64,000 nt of DNA from an uncultured Paracoccaceae bacterium (GTDB lineage: Bacteria; Pseudomonadota; Alphaproteobacteria; Rhodobacterales; Rhodobacteraceae). Position 1 is the stretch's first letter, and each line of letters begins with the position of its first letter. Shown piece after piece: positions 36,281 to 46,308 of the stretch. The position numbers and the translations under genes are program-made. The stretch covers positions 45,002 through 109,001 of the forward strand of contig CANNFA010000009.1 of the NCBI GenBank assembly GCA_947503765.1, in the 5' to 3' direction. The notes under the pieces were generated by a model. That model did no database searches. It had not been told where the DNA came from and saw only the letters and a program-made list of their open reading frames with translations.

Positions 36281-36880
36281 ATGGCGGAACGCAAGATTTC
36301 TCCGGGGCTGAAACTGGCGCTGGATCTCGGGCCGATCCTGGCCTTTTTCATCGGCTATGTCGCGCTGCGGGACCGCGTGTTCACCATTGCCGGAACCGAA
36401 TATTCGGGCTTCATCATCGTCACCGCCTGTTTCATCCCGGTGCTGGCGCTGACCACCTTCATCCTGTGGCGGCTGACCGGCACGCTGTCGAAGATGCAGA
36501 TCGTGACGCTGGTGCTGGTGGTCGTGTTCGGCGGGATGACCGTCTGGCTGAACGACGAGCGGTTCTTCAAGATGAAGCCGACCATCATCTACGCGCTGTT
36601 CGCCGGGATCCTGGGCTTCGGGCTGCTGCGCGGGCAATCCTACATGAAGCTGGTGATGGAGGAGATGCTGCCGATGCGCCATGAAGGCTGGATGATCCTG
36701 ACGCGGCGGGTCACGGCGTTCTTCGTTCTGCTGGCGGTTCTGAACGAGGTGATCTGGCGCACCATGTCCACCGACATGTGGGTGAATTTCAAGACCTTCG
36801 GGCTGACGATCGGGCTGTTCGCGTTCTTCATGGCGCAGGGCAAGCTGTTTTCCACCTACGGGACCGGGAAGGATCGCTGA
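36281..36880 (+). CDS. yciB: Inner membrane-spanning protein YciB (septation protein A)
   Basis: A 199-aa protein with about five or six membrane helices. LALDLGPILAFFIGY, KPTIIYALFAGILGFGL and WRTMSTDMWVNFKTFG fit the YciB/IspZ family, which has been linked to septation and envelope integrity. It starts 60 bp after eamA. A family A repeat follows the stop codon. Confidence 0.92.
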   Translation: MAERKISPGLKLALDLGPILAFFIGYVALRDRVFTIAGTEYSGFIIVTACFIPVLALTTFILWRLTGTLSKMQIVTLVLVVVFGGMTVWLNDERFFKMKPTIIYALFAGILGFGLLRGQSYMKLVMEEMLPMRHEGWMILTRRVTAFFVLLAVLNEVIWRTMSTDMWVNFKTFGLTIGLFAFFMAQGKLFSTYGTGKDR

Positions 36881-36886
36881 AGGGCG

Positions 36887-36939
36887 CCGGAGGGGCGCTG
36901 CCCCTCCGGACCTCCCCGAGGTATTTCGGGCAAGATGAG
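36887..36939 (+). repeat. Family A dispersed repeat, copy 3 (short)
   Basis: Contains only the second hairpin (CCGGAGGGGC/GCCCCTCCGG) and the tail CCCCGAGGTATTT then GGGCAAGATGAG; the first hairpin is absent. It is almost identical to copy 2 over this part and lies directly after yciB. Confidence 0.8.
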
Positions 36940-37001
36940 GATCAGGGGGCGCCGCGCGCCGGAGCGATTGACGCGGCGTTCCGATCGGAATATCGCAGGC
37001 A

Positions 37002-37060
37002 GCGTGGCGCTTTGTTCACCCGATTGCGGGCCACGGTAAACAATTCCGCTAAAGAGGTGT
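37002..37060 (+). ncRNA. SAM-II riboswitch
   Basis: P1 is CGTGGC (37003-37008) with GCCACG (37030-37035). The intervening loop has the consensus-like segment CACCCGATTGCGG, and the pseudoknot pairs TTGTT (37012-37016) with AACAA (37039-37043), followed by the conserved GCTAAAG (37048-37054). This is the metA/SAM-II fold, an S-adenosylmethionine sensor of alphaproteobacterial methionine genes. It lies 67 bp upstream of metZ and is followed by an intrinsic terminator, so SAM binding probably represses metZ by early termination. Confidence 0.88.
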
Positions 37061-37073
37061 CGGATGGCACGCG

Positions 37074-37106
37074 GCCCCCGGCGCTGATCGCGGTGGGGGC
37101 TTTTTT
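37074..37106 (+). terminator. Terminator between SAM-II aptamer and metZ
   Basis: GCCCCC/GGGGGC with a 15-nt loop followed by TTTTTT, 20 bp before the metZ start codon. It is the probable expression platform of the riboswitch. Confidence 0.8.
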
Positions 37107-37126
37107 GCGCGAAGGAGGCGCGGGCC

Positions 37127-38308
37127 ATGTCGAGCGAGTGGAACACCCGGACGAAACTGGTGCATGACGGCATCCGGCGCAGCCAGTATGGCGAGGTCTC
37201 GGAGGCGATCTTTCTGACCCAGGGCTTCGTCTATGACAGTGCCGAGGCGGCCGAGGCGCGCTTTGTGAAGGCGGGCGAGGACGAGTTCGTCTATGCCCGC
37301 TACGGCAATCCCACCGTGCGCATGTTCGAGGACCGCATGGCCGCGCTGGAGGGGGCCGAGGACGGCTTTGCCGCCGCATCGGGCATGGCGGCGGTCAGCG
37401 CGGCGCTGATGTCGATGCTGAAGGCGGGTGACCGCGTCGTGGCGGCGCGCGCGCTGTTCGGCTCGTGCCTGTACATCGCCGAGGAGATATTGCCGCGCTT
37501 CGGCGTCGAGGTGGCGTTCGTCGACGGCACCGACCTGGACCAGTGGCGCGCCGCGGTGCGGCCGGGCACGCGCGCGGTGTTCTTCGAGACGCTGTCGAAC
37601 CCGGCGCTGGACATGGTGGACATTGCCGGCGTGGCCGCGATCGCCCACGAGGCCGGCGCGCTGGTGGTGGCCGACAACGTCTTTGCCACGCCGATCTATT
37701 CGCGCGCGCTGGAGCTGGGCGCGGACCTGGTGGTCTATTCGACCACCAAGCATGTGGACGGGCAGGGGCGCTGTCTTGGCGGGGTGGTCCTGGGCGGCCG
37801 GGAGCATATCCGCACGGTGCTGGAGCCGTATCTGAAGCATACCGGCGGCGCGCTGTCGCCGTTCAACGCCTGGGTGATGCTCAAGGGGCTGGAGACGCTG
37901 GACTTGCGGGTGCGCGCATCCAGCGCGGCGGCGCTGGACATCGCCCGCGCGCTGGAAGGGCACCCGAAGCTGGCGCGCGTGATCTACCCGCATCTCGAAA
38001 GCCATCCGCAGCACGCGCTGGCCCTGCGCCAGATGGAGGGCGGCGGCACGGTCCTGTCGCTTGACGTGAAGGGCGGCAAGGCGGGGGCGTTCCGGTTCCT
38101 CAACGGGCTGGAAATCTGCACGATTTCCAACAACCTCGGGGATGCGAAAAGCATCGTGACCCATCCCGCCACCACCACCCATCAGCGGCTGGGCGACGCG
38201 CGCCGCGCCGCGCTGGGAATCACGCCGGGGATGGTGCGCCTGTCGGTCGGGCTGGAAGATGCGCGCGATCTGCTGGCCGACCTGACCCGCGCGCTGGAGC
38301 GGGTGTGA
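37127..38308 (+). CDS. metZ: O-succinylhomoserine sulfhydrylase
   Basis: A 393-aa PLP enzyme that makes homocysteine directly from an activated homoserine and sulfide. The PLP lysine is Lys208 in VVYSTTKHVDGQGR; YARYGNPTVRMFEDRMAALE and NLGDAKSIVTHPATTTHQ are Cys/Met-family landmarks. The preceding SAM-II riboswitch supports a role in methionine synthesis. Whether the substrate is O-succinyl- or O-acetylhomoserine cannot be read with certainty. Confidence 0.94.
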   Translation: MSSEWNTRTKLVHDGIRRSQYGEVSEAIFLTQGFVYDSAEAAEARFVKAGEDEFVYARYGNPTVRMFEDRMAALEGAEDGFAAASGMAAVSAALMSMLKAGDRVVAARALFGSCLYIAEEILPRFGVEVAFVDGTDLDQWRAAVRPGTRAVFFETLSNPALDMVDIAGVAAIAHEAGALVVADNVFATPIYSRALELGADLVVYSTTKHVDGQGRCLGGVVLGGREHIRTVLEPYLKHTGGALSPFNAWVMLKGLETLDLRVRASSAAALDIARALEGHPKLARVIYPHLESHPQHALALRQMEGGGTVLSLDVKGGKAGAFRFLNGLEICTISNNLGDAKSIVTHPATTTHQRLGDARRAALGITPGMVRLSVGLEDARDLLADLTRALERV

Positions 38309-38337
38309 TGCGGCGGCCGGGGTGATCCGGCGGCGGC

Positions 38338-38400
38338 AATGCTGCGTATCCTGTGCAGCATTGTTTGAAACGGTGCCGGACAGGCCCTAGGTTGTCCGGC
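38338..38400. promoter_or_regulatory. Two dyads in the metZ-folE2 gap
   Basis: AATGCTGC-N9-GCAGCATT (38338-38362) and GCCGGACA-N10-TGTCCGGC (38375-38400) are perfect 8-bp inverted repeats. The first could end metZ transcription or be an operator; folE2 genes are often zinc-regulated by Zur, but the sequence is not an obvious Zur box. Confidence 0.4.
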
Positions 38401-38423
38401 GCGGATCGCCGGGAGAGTGTGCC

Positions 38424-39527
<1,104 letters not shown>

Positions 39528-39662
39528 GCGTCTGCCGCCCGCCCCTGCGACGCGCGGCCCCGTTCGCGGCAAAGTGGATCGCGTCCGAACGACTGCTTTC
39601 GGTTCCAACCCGGCGCGGCGCGCGGTAAGGAACGACAAAGCAGCCGAAGGGAGCCGCACCGC

Positions 39663-40667
39663 ATGACCGAGACGAAAATGACGCCGCCGCGCGGCCGGAT
39701 CGACGCCGCGGCAAAGGCGCTGGCCGGGCGCGTGGTGCGGACGCCCTGCGCGGATCTCGCGATGCACAGCCTTCAGGGCGCCTTGCCCGCCGGCGCGGAC
39801 GTGTCGATCAAGCTTGAACTGTTCCAGCACAGCGGCTCGTTCAAGGCGCGCGGCGTTCTGCTGGGCATCGACGGGCTGCCCGAGGCGCAGCGCCGGCGCG
39901 GCGTGGTCGCGGCAAGCGGCGGCAACCACGCGCTGGCCGTGTCCTGGGGGGCGAAGGCGGCGGACATTCCGGCCCGCGTGTTCATGCCGCGCGCTACCGA
40001 CCCGATCCGCATCGAGGGATGCCGCGCCCTGGGCGCCGAGGTCGAGCTGACCGACGACATCGCCGCCGCCTTCGCCGGGATGGAGACGGCGGCCGAGCAG
40101 GACGGGCTGGCGAAACTGCACCCCTACGAGGGCGAGCACATGACGCTGGGCGCCGCGACCTGCGGAATGGAATACATCGCTGACCGCCCCGACCGGGAGG
40201 TATTCATCGTGCCGGTGGGCGGCGGCGGGCTGATCAGCGGCATGGCCGCCGCGATCCGCCACGCCAAGCCCGCGGCCGAGATCTGGGGCGTCGAGCCGGA
40301 GGGCGCGGACAGCCTGGGCCGCAGCCTTGCCGCGGGCAAGCCGGTCACGCTGGACCGCGTGTCGACCATCGCCGACAGCCTCGGCGCGCCCTATGCGCTG
40401 CCCTATTCGCTGGCGGTGGCGCGCGAGAACGTCACCGGCATGGTCACCGTGTCCGACGACGAGATGCGCGCGGCGATGCGGCTGCTGTTCGACGGCTGCC
40501 GGCTGGTGGCCGAACCGGCCTGTGCGGCCTCGCTTGCGGGGCTGGTCGGCCCGCTGCGCGCGGCATGCGAGGGGCGGCGCGTGGGCATCATCGCCTGCGG
40601 ATCCAACATCTCGATCCCGCGCTACCAGGCGCTGCTGGACGACACGGGCGGCGCGCAGCGCGCTTGA
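39663..40667 (+). CDS. Threonine/serine dehydratase-like PLP enzyme
   Basis: A 334-aa fold-type II PLP enzyme. The PLP lysine is Lys61 in HSGSFKARG, with the phosphate loop VPVGGGGLISG and the ASGGNHALAVSWGAK motif. It lacks the C-terminal ACT regulatory domain of IlvA, so it resembles catabolic threonine dehydratase, serine dehydratase or racemase forms. The AAGGGAG Shine-Dalgarno supports the start. The exact substrate is undetermined. Confidence 0.88.
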   Translation: MTETKMTPPRGRIDAAAKALAGRVVRTPCADLAMHSLQGALPAGADVSIKLELFQHSGSFKARGVLLGIDGLPEAQRRRGVVAASGGNHALAVSWGAKAADIPARVFMPRATDPIRIEGCRALGAEVELTDDIAAAFAGMETAAEQDGLAKLHPYEGEHMTLGAATCGMEYIADRPDREVFIVPVGGGGLISGMAAAIRHAKPAAEIWGVEPEGADSLGRSLAAGKPVTLDRVSTIADSLGAPYALPYSLAVARENVTGMVTVSDDEMRAAMRLLFDGCRLVAEPACAASLAGLVGPLRAACEGRRVGIIACGSNISIPRYQALLDDTGGAQRA

Positions 40668-40700
40668 CAGCGACGCAGCGCGCGGACAAGCCTCGCCGCC

Positions 40701-42149
40701 ATGTTGGATCTGCGCCCCGTGGGATATCTCGCCGGCCTGCTGGTCGCCGCCCTGGGGGCGACGATGCTGGTGCCGATGGGCGCTGACATCTTCTATCGCA
40801 ACGGGCACTGGCCGGTCTTCGCGGAAACCGCGATCCTGACCATGGCGACGGGCGCGATGCTGTCGCTGGCCTGCGCGGGGGGCGTGCGCGACCGGCTGTC
40901 GCTTCAGCAGACGTTCCTCGTGACCACCAGCGTCTGGCTGATCCTGCCGATCTTCGGCGCGCTGCCGTTCATGCTGGGCGCGCCAGAGGCGCGGCCGGTC
41001 GATGCCTTCTTCGAGGCGATGTCGGGCCTGACCACCACCGGCGCCACGGTGTTCACCGATCTCGACGCGCTGCCGCATGGCACGCTGCTGTGGCGGTCGA
41101 TGCTGCAATGGTTCGGCGGGATCGGCATCGTCGTGGTGGCAATGGCGTTCCTGCCCGAACTGCGCGTCGGCGGGATGCAGATCTTCCGGTCCGAGGCGTT
41201 CGATACCGGCGGCAAGGTGCTGCCCCGCGCCGCCGAGATCGCCAGCCGCATCTCGGTGATCTATCTCGCGCTGACGGTGCTGAACATCCTGGCCTATCTC
41301 GCCGCCGGCCTCGACGGCTGGGAGGCGCTGAACCATGCGCTGACCACGATCTCGACGGGGGGCTTTTCCATCTACAACGCGTCCTTCGGCGCGTTCCAGG
41401 GGCCGGCGGAATACGTCGCCTCGGTGTTCATGATCCTCGCCAGCCTGCCCTTCGTGCGCTACGTGCAAATCCTCGCCGGGCAGGCGCAGCCGATCCTGCG
41501 CGACACCCAGATCCGCGCCTATCTGTGGGTGATCGCGGTGCTGGTGGGGGTGATGGCTGTCTACCGGGTCGTGGCCAACGGCGATCATGCCGAACACGCG
41601 CTGCGCGAAGGCATCTTCAACGTCACCTCGATCATCTCGGGCACCGGCTATGCCAGCGTGGATTACCAGCTCTGGGGCAGTTTCCCGGTGGTCGCGTTCT
41701 TCTTCATCGGGCTGATCGGCGGCTGCGCGGGGTCGACGGCCTGCTCGATCAAGGTGTTCCGCTACCAGCTGTTCTTTGCCTCGCTGCGCGCGCAGATCGG
41801 CAAGATCCACTCGCCGCACGGGGTGTTCACGCCGCGCTATGACGGGCGGCCGGTGGGGCAGGACGTGCTGAACTCGGTGATGTCGTTCTTCGTCGCCTTC
41901 ATCGTGCTGCTGGGTATCGTGTCGGTGCTGCTGGCGCTGACCGGGCTTGATACGGTGACATCGGTCTCGGGCGCGGCGACCGCGCTGGCCAATATTGGTC
42001 CCGGCCTCGGGCCGATCATCGGGCCGTCGGGCAATTTCGAGCCGCTGAACGACACCGCCACCTGGATCCTGTCCTTCGGGATGCTGATCGGCCGGCTGGA
42101 GGTGATGGCGGTGCTGGTGATCCTGACCACACGGTTCTGGCGCGTGTAA
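40701..42149 (+). CDS. trkH: TrkH family potassium uptake protein
   Basis: A 482-aa membrane protein that takes up K+, usually with a TrkA regulatory subunit. It shows four pore-loop repeats with the filter glycines (for example SGLTTTGATVF, STGGFSIYN, SGTGYASVDY and ALANIGPGLG) and about ten membrane helices. TrkA is not in this window. It starts 33 bp after the dehydratase gene and is followed by a family A repeat in reverse orientation. Confidence 0.95.
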   Translation: MLDLRPVGYLAGLLVAALGATMLVPMGADIFYRNGHWPVFAETAILTMATGAMLSLACAGGVRDRLSLQQTFLVTTSVWLILPIFGALPFMLGAPEARPVDAFFEAMSGLTTTGATVFTDLDALPHGTLLWRSMLQWFGGIGIVVVAMAFLPELRVGGMQIFRSEAFDTGGKVLPRAAEIASRISVIYLALTVLNILAYLAAGLDGWEALNHALTTISTGGFSIYNASFGAFQGPAEYVASVFMILASLPFVRYVQILAGQAQPILRDTQIRAYLWVIAVLVGVMAVYRVVANGDHAEHALREGIFNVTSIISGTGYASVDYQLWGSFPVVAFFFIGLIGGCAGSTACSIKVFRYQLFFASLRAQIGKIHSPHGVFTPRYDGRPVGQDVLNSVMSFFVAFIVLLGIVSVLLALTGLDTVTSVSGAATALANIGPGLGPIIGPSGNFEPLNDTATWILSFGMLIGRLEVMAVLVILTTRFWRV

Positions 42150-42201
42150 GCCGGCCGAAAGGAAGACACGCCCGCCCCACCCACAGGGCCGGTCTTTCTT
42201 C

Positions 42202-42279
42202 CTCATCTTGCCTGAAATACCTTGGGGAGCGCGAGGGGCAAAGCCCCTCGCACGGACCGGATCGCCAAAGGCGATCCGG
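42202..42279 (-). repeat. Family A dispersed repeat, copy 4
   Basis: Reverse orientation. Reading the minus strand, the order is CGGATCGCC/GGCGATCCG hairpin, GCGAGGGGC/GCCCCTCGC hairpin, then CCCCAAGGTATTT and the AAGATGAG tail. It fills the convergent gap between trkH and the protease-like gene. Confidence 0.85.
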
Positions 42280-42284
42280 TCATC

Positions 42285-44081
42285 TCATTCCCAGCAGCTG
42301 ACCAGCACCGTCACCTTCGCGGCAAGCTGCGCCAGATCCTCGCCCGACAGCGACGCGGCGCGGTCGGAGGCGGCGGCGCTGATGCCGCTGTTCGACAGGA
42401 ACTCGGCGATCGCGGCGGCGTCGGCGGCAAAGCTCACCCCGTCGGGAAGCCGCTTGCCGTCCGGGCTCGCGTCCGGCAGCAGCATGCCCAGCACCGCGCC
42501 GGACGTATCGAAGACCGGCCCGCCGGCATCGCCCGCGCTGGCCTTGAGCGTCAGCCGGCTTTTCGTGTCCTCGCCGTTCAGCCCGCGAATGTCGGCCAGC
42601 TTGCCATAGGTCATGGTCGGCGCGCTCAGCAGCCCTTCATAGCTGTAGCCCGAAACCGCCACCTCGGCCTGAAGCCGCGCCGGCGACGGGCGCATCCGCG
42701 CGAAATCTATCGGCGCAAGCCGGTCCACCGGGCGCAGCAGGGCGATGCCCAGCGCCTCGTCCTCGGCCACCAGCTGCGCCTCGTAGACCTCGTCGAGGGT
42801 GATCCGCCCGCAGCTGCGCACCGCCTCGATGGTGGTCAGCACGCTGCCGGCGCCATCGACGTAGAACCCGGTGCGCGAGACTTCCGGCTGCCGGATTTCC
42901 AGCCCGCTGAACAGGTCCACCGACTGCTCCAGCGCCGCGTCGCCATAGGCGTCGGGCAGCACCGCGCCCGAAATCGGGCGGAAGCTGTCGCGCATCGCTT
43001 TCAGCGCCACGTCATAGCGGCGATCCTCGCCCTGCGGCCAGATCAGGGTAAAGCCCTTGACGGCGCCGCCGCTGAGCACGGCCTGGGTGTAGGACCTGAT
43101 CTGCGCGTTCTGCCCGGCCAGCACATAGACATCGCCGCTGCGCCGCCGTTCGCTGTTCAGCGGGACGACTTCCAGCGTCTGCATGATGTCGAACAGGCCC
43201 AGAAGGGTGGATTCGTCACCGCTCTGGCTGATGAGCAGAACGCTCACGCCGCTGCCGTCCTTGGGGGTGTAATGCGCGAAGGGCGGTGCGTAGCGGTCGA
43301 ACTCCACCATCGCCAGCGGCAGCGTCATCTCGACCCCGGCCACGTCGTCCAGGCGCAGCGACAGCCCGAGCGAGGCCAGAACCTCGGCATATTCACCGGT
43401 CAGCCGCGCGCGCTGCATGGTGGTCAGAACGCCGGTCACCGGCAGCCCCTGTGCCTGCTGCCAGGCGGCCATCGAACTGCGGGTGCCGGGGCCGAAGGCG
43501 GCGTCGATCGCGCCGTCGTAGAAGCCGAACCATTGCAGGGCGCGTTGCAGGTCCATCTTCTCGTCGCGCGACAGCTGCGCCTCGGACCGGTAGGCCTGCT
43601 GCTGGGTCTCGGTATCCACCGGCTCCGCGGGTTCCGGCTCGGGTTCGGGCTCCGGTTCAGGCTGCGCCTCGATCAGCGGCAGCGTGTCGGTCTGGACCTG
43701 CGCGGTTTCGTCTCCGGCCGCGTCGGGCGTCTCGGCCGTGTCGCCGGCGGCCAGGTCGGCGCCCACCGGGTAGAATTGCCGCGTATAGGCGTTGCTCTGG
43801 GTCAGGAAGCTGTCGGGCGGGATCGCGCCCTGCGCGCGCAGCTGCTGCAGCGCCTGGATCGCCTGTTCCTCGGTATACGGGCCAAGCGCGACGCCGTACC
43901 AGCCCGAGGCCATGCGGAACCCGTTCACGTCCGACAGCCCCGCCGCGTAGGCGCGCGCGCGCTCCGTGGCGCTGGTCAGGTCGGGCCGCGCCTCGATCTG
44001 GACATAGGTCTGCTGGGCGGCGGCGATGCCGGCCCAGACCACGAAAATCGCCGACAGAATGGCGGAGACGGCCTGCTTCAT
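42285..44081 (-). CDS. Secreted trypsin-like protein lacking a recognisable catalytic triad, with SPOR-like and peptidoglycan-binding domains
   Basis: A 598-aa exported protein. The signal peptide is about residues 1-22 (cleavage before QQTYVQIEA). Next come a SPOR-like region (~24-105), a Pro-Glu linker ([15 protein letters not shown]), a PG_binding_1-like domain (~170-230; LQRALQWFGFYDGAIDAAFG), a region of unknown fold, and a C-terminal chymotrypsin-like domain (~410-598). That last domain reads TTIEAVRSC where the His motif is expected and GDAGGPVF where GxSGGP is expected, so the nucleophile is Ala (about residue 517). It is probably a non-proteolytic envelope scaffold. The start at 44081 is set by the signal peptide. 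Confidence 0.75.
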   Translation of the reverse strand: MKQAVSAILSAIFVVWAGIAAAQQTYVQIEARPDLTSATERARAYAAGLSDVNGFRMASGWYGVALGPYTEEQAIQALQQLRAQGAIPPDSFLTQSNAYTRQFYPVGADLAAGDTAETPDAAGDETAQVQTDTLPLIEAQPEPEPEPEPEPAEPVDTETQQQAYRSEAQLSRDEKMDLQRALQWFGFYDGAIDAAFGPGTRSSMAAWQQAQGLPVTGVLTTMQRARLTGEYAEVLASLGLSLRLDDVAGVEMTLPLAMVEFDRYAPPFAHYTPKDGSGVSVLLISQSGDESTLLGLFDIMQTLEVVPLNSERRRSGDVYVLAGQNAQIRSYTQAVLSGGAVKGFTLIWPQGEDRRYDVALKAMRDSFRPISGAVLPDAYGDAALEQSVDLFSGLEIRQPEVSRTGFYVDGAGSVLTTIEAVRSCGRITLDEVYEAQLVAEDEALGIALLRPVDRLAPIDFARMRPSPARLQAEVAVSGYSYEGLLSAPTMTYGKLADIRGLNGEDTKSRLTLKASAGDAGGPVFDTSGAVLGMLLPDASPDGKRLPDGVSFAADAAAIAEFLSNSGISAAASDRAASLSGEDLAQLAAKVTVLVSCWE

Positions 44082-44241
44082 GTGAAAATGATCCCTGAAC
44101 TGACACGCGTGTTTTCCATCCGTCCTTTCAATGCCGGAACCTGCGCAAAGGTCAATATCCGCGTCCCCGTCCCGATTGACCCCGACCGGGCTGTTGCCTA
44201 TTGAGAACGCGATTTTCACGACAATGTCAGGACGGGCAGCC

Positions 44242-45162
44242 ATGGGCGACGCGCCGCAGAGCTTTCAGGAGATCATCCTTCGGCTTCAGAGCTACTGGGC
44301 CAAGGCCGGCTGCGCGGTGCTGCAACCCTATGACATGGAGGTGGGCGCGGGCACGTTCCACCCGGCGACCACGCTGCGCAGCCTGGGGCCGCGCCCCTGG
44401 GCGGCGGCCTATGTGCAACCCTCGCGCCGGCCCACCGATGGACGGTACGGCGAAAACCCGAACCGTCTGCAGCATTACTACCAGTACCAGGTGCTGATCA
44501 AACCCAGCCCGCCGGACCTTCAGGCGCTCTATCTCGGCTCGCTGGAGGCGATCGGCATCGACATGGGGCTGCACGACATCCGCTTTGTCGAGGATGACTG
44601 GGAATCGCCCACGCTGGGCGCCTGGGGGCTGGGCTGGGAAGTGTGGTGCGACGGGATGGAGGTCAGCCAGTTCACCTATTTCCAGCAGGTCGGCGGGCAT
44701 GATTGCGCCCCCGTCTCGGGCGAGCTGACCTACGGGCTGGAACGGCTGGCGATGTATGTGCTGGGCGCCGATCACGTCATGGACATGCCGTTCAACGACC
44801 CCGCCGCGCCGATCCCGCTGCGTTACGGCGACGTGTTCCGCCAGACCGAGGCGGAGTATTCGCGCTTCAACTTCGATGTCGCCAACACGGATGTACTGCT
44901 GCGCCAGTTCGAGGAGGCCGAGGCCGAATGCGCCCGCCTGCTGGCCCAGCCGGCCGAAGACCCCAAGACCGGCAAGCGGATCGTGATGGCGCATCCGGCC
45001 TATGATTACTGCATCAAGGCGTCGCATCTGTTCAACCTGCTCGACGCGCGGGGCGTGATTTCGGTGACCGAGCGGCAGGCCTATATCGGCCGGGTCCGGG
45101 CCCTTGCCCGGCAATGCGCCGATGCGTTCCTTGCGACCGAGGCGGGGGGCTACGCGGCGTGA
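44242..45162 (+). CDS. glyQ: Glycine-tRNA ligase alpha subunit
   Basis: A 306-aa class II synthetase catalytic subunit that charges tRNA-Gly together with Gly[51 protein letters not shown] and [18 protein letters not shown] are strongly conserved. The start at 44242 (MGDAPQSFQ) agrees with family lengths; an ATG six codons upstream has poorer context. Its TGA overlaps the GTG of the next gene by 4 bp. Confidence 0.97.
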   Translation: MGDAPQSFQEIILRLQSYWAKAGCAVLQPYDMEVGAGTFHPATTLRSLGPRPWAAAYVQPSRRPTDGRYGENPNRLQHYYQYQVLIKPSPPDLQALYLGSLEAIGIDMGLHDIRFVEDDWESPTLGAWGLGWEVWCDGMEVSQFTYFQQVGGHDCAPVSGELTYGLERLAMYVLGADHVMDMPFNDPAAPIPLRYGDVFRQTEAEYSRFNFDVANTDVLLRQFEEAEAECARLLAQPAEDPKTGKRIVMAHPAYDYCIKASHLFNLLDARGVISVTERQAYIGRVRALARQCADAFLATEAGGYAA

Positions 45163-45836
45163 CGGATGCGCCCGCGCCTTCGCGGCTGCGGCTCGAGGCC
45201 GCGCATCTGTGGGCGCGGCTCAGCGGCCGGCGCCGCCGCGTGCAGGCCGCCGCCAAGCAGGAGTTCCGCACCGCGCTGGATGCGCTGCGGCCTGGCGATC
45301 TGGCGGTGGACCTGGGCGCCAATGCCGGCGAGTTCACCCTGCCGATGGCGCGCACCGGCGCGGATGTCGTCGCGTTCGAGCCGGACCCCCACGCGCTGGA
45401 CCTGCTGCGCAAGGCGGCCGCCGGACAGCCGAACGTCACCATCGTCGCCGCCGCCGCCGGAACCGAGGCGGGCACCGCCCGGCTCTACCGCAAGACCGGC
45501 TTCGCGCGCGAGCCGGACCGCGCCACCAAATCCTCGTCGCTCTACGCCGAGAAACGCAACGTCACGCAGGACGGCGCGATCGCGATCGAGATCGTGGATT
45601 TCCCCGCCTGGCTCGCGGCACAGGACCGCGACGTGGCGCTGATCAAGATGGACATCGAGGGCGCCGAGGTGCCGCTGATGGAGGCGCTGCTGGCTGCGCC
45701 CGTCGCCGCGCGGATCGGCGCGATCTTCGTCGAAACGCATGAACGCGGCCTGCCGCACCTGGCTGCGCGCACTGCCGCGCTTCGCGCGGCAACGGCGGGG
45801 CGCACGGCCCCTCGCGTGAACTGGGATTGGCACTGA
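45159..45836 (+). CDS. FkbM family methyltransferase
   Basis: A 225-aa SAM-dependent methyltransferase. The SAM-binding motif I is [15 protein letters not shown], followed by the acidic motif [11 protein letters not shown] and the FkbM-type [17 protein letters not shown]. FkbM enzymes methylate hydroxyl groups, often on sugars or lipids; the target is unknown. The GTG start overlaps glyQ (GTGA) and the stop is directly followed by the DUF6446 start, so it is translated as part of the gly operon. Confidence 0.88.
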   Translation: MTDAPAPSRLRLEAAHLWARLSGRRRRVQAAAKQEFRTALDALRPGDLAVDLGANAGEFTLPMARTGADVVAFEPDPHALDLLRKAAAGQPNVTIVAAAAGTEAGTARLYRKTGFAREPDRATKSSSLYAEKRNVTQDGAIAIEIVDFPAWLAAQDRDVALIKMDIEGAEVPLMEALLAAPVAARIGAIFVETHERGLPHLAARTAALRAATAGRTAPRVNWDWH

Positions 45837-46307
45837 ATGTCGGGAAAACTCATCGGAGGCGCCATCGTGGGCATCGCGCTGATCGCCGGAATCGCGATCT
45901 ACTACCTTCAGGTCTACGCCTATTACGAAGAGGTGCCCGAGGGCGAGGTGACGATCGCGCTGACCTTGGTCGCGCTGGACACGCCCGAGCCGGTGATGGC
46001 CGAAAACCTGCGCGTCATCGACTCGGATTCCTCGCCGCTGCGCTTCCGCGCCTGTTTCGAGCTGTCCAATTCGCTCGCGATGCTGACCGAAACCTACCGC
46101 GTCTATCCCGCGCCCGAGCCGCTGAACGCGCCCTCCTGGTTCGACTGTTTCGACGCCCCGGCCCTGGGCGCGGCGCTGAAATCGGGCGAGGCCATCGCCT
46201 TTCTGGGCGAGGCAGGCATCCATGACGGGGTTGACCGCGTCGTCGCCGTCTTCGATGACGGGCGCGCCTATGCCTGGCACCAGTTGAACGATACATGGCA
46301 GGACTGA
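45837..46307 (+). CDS. DUF6446 family membrane-anchored protein
   Basis: A 156-aa protein with an N-terminal signal anchor (MSGKLIGGAIVGIALIAGIA) and a mostly periplasmic domain with two Cys (FRACFEL, WFDCFDA). It begins immediately after the preceding stop codon and ends 1 bp before glyS. Homologues are regularly found between glyQ and glyS in Rhodobacteraceae. Function is unknown. Confidence 0.8.
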   Translation: MSGKLIGGAIVGIALIAGIAIYYLQVYAYYEEVPEGEVTIALTLVALDTPEPVMAENLRVIDSDSSPLRFRACFELSNSLAMLTETYRVYPAPEPLNAPSWFDCFDAPALGAALKSGEAIAFLGEAGIHDGVDRVVAVFDDGRAYAWHQLNDTWQD

Positions 46308-46308
46308 C

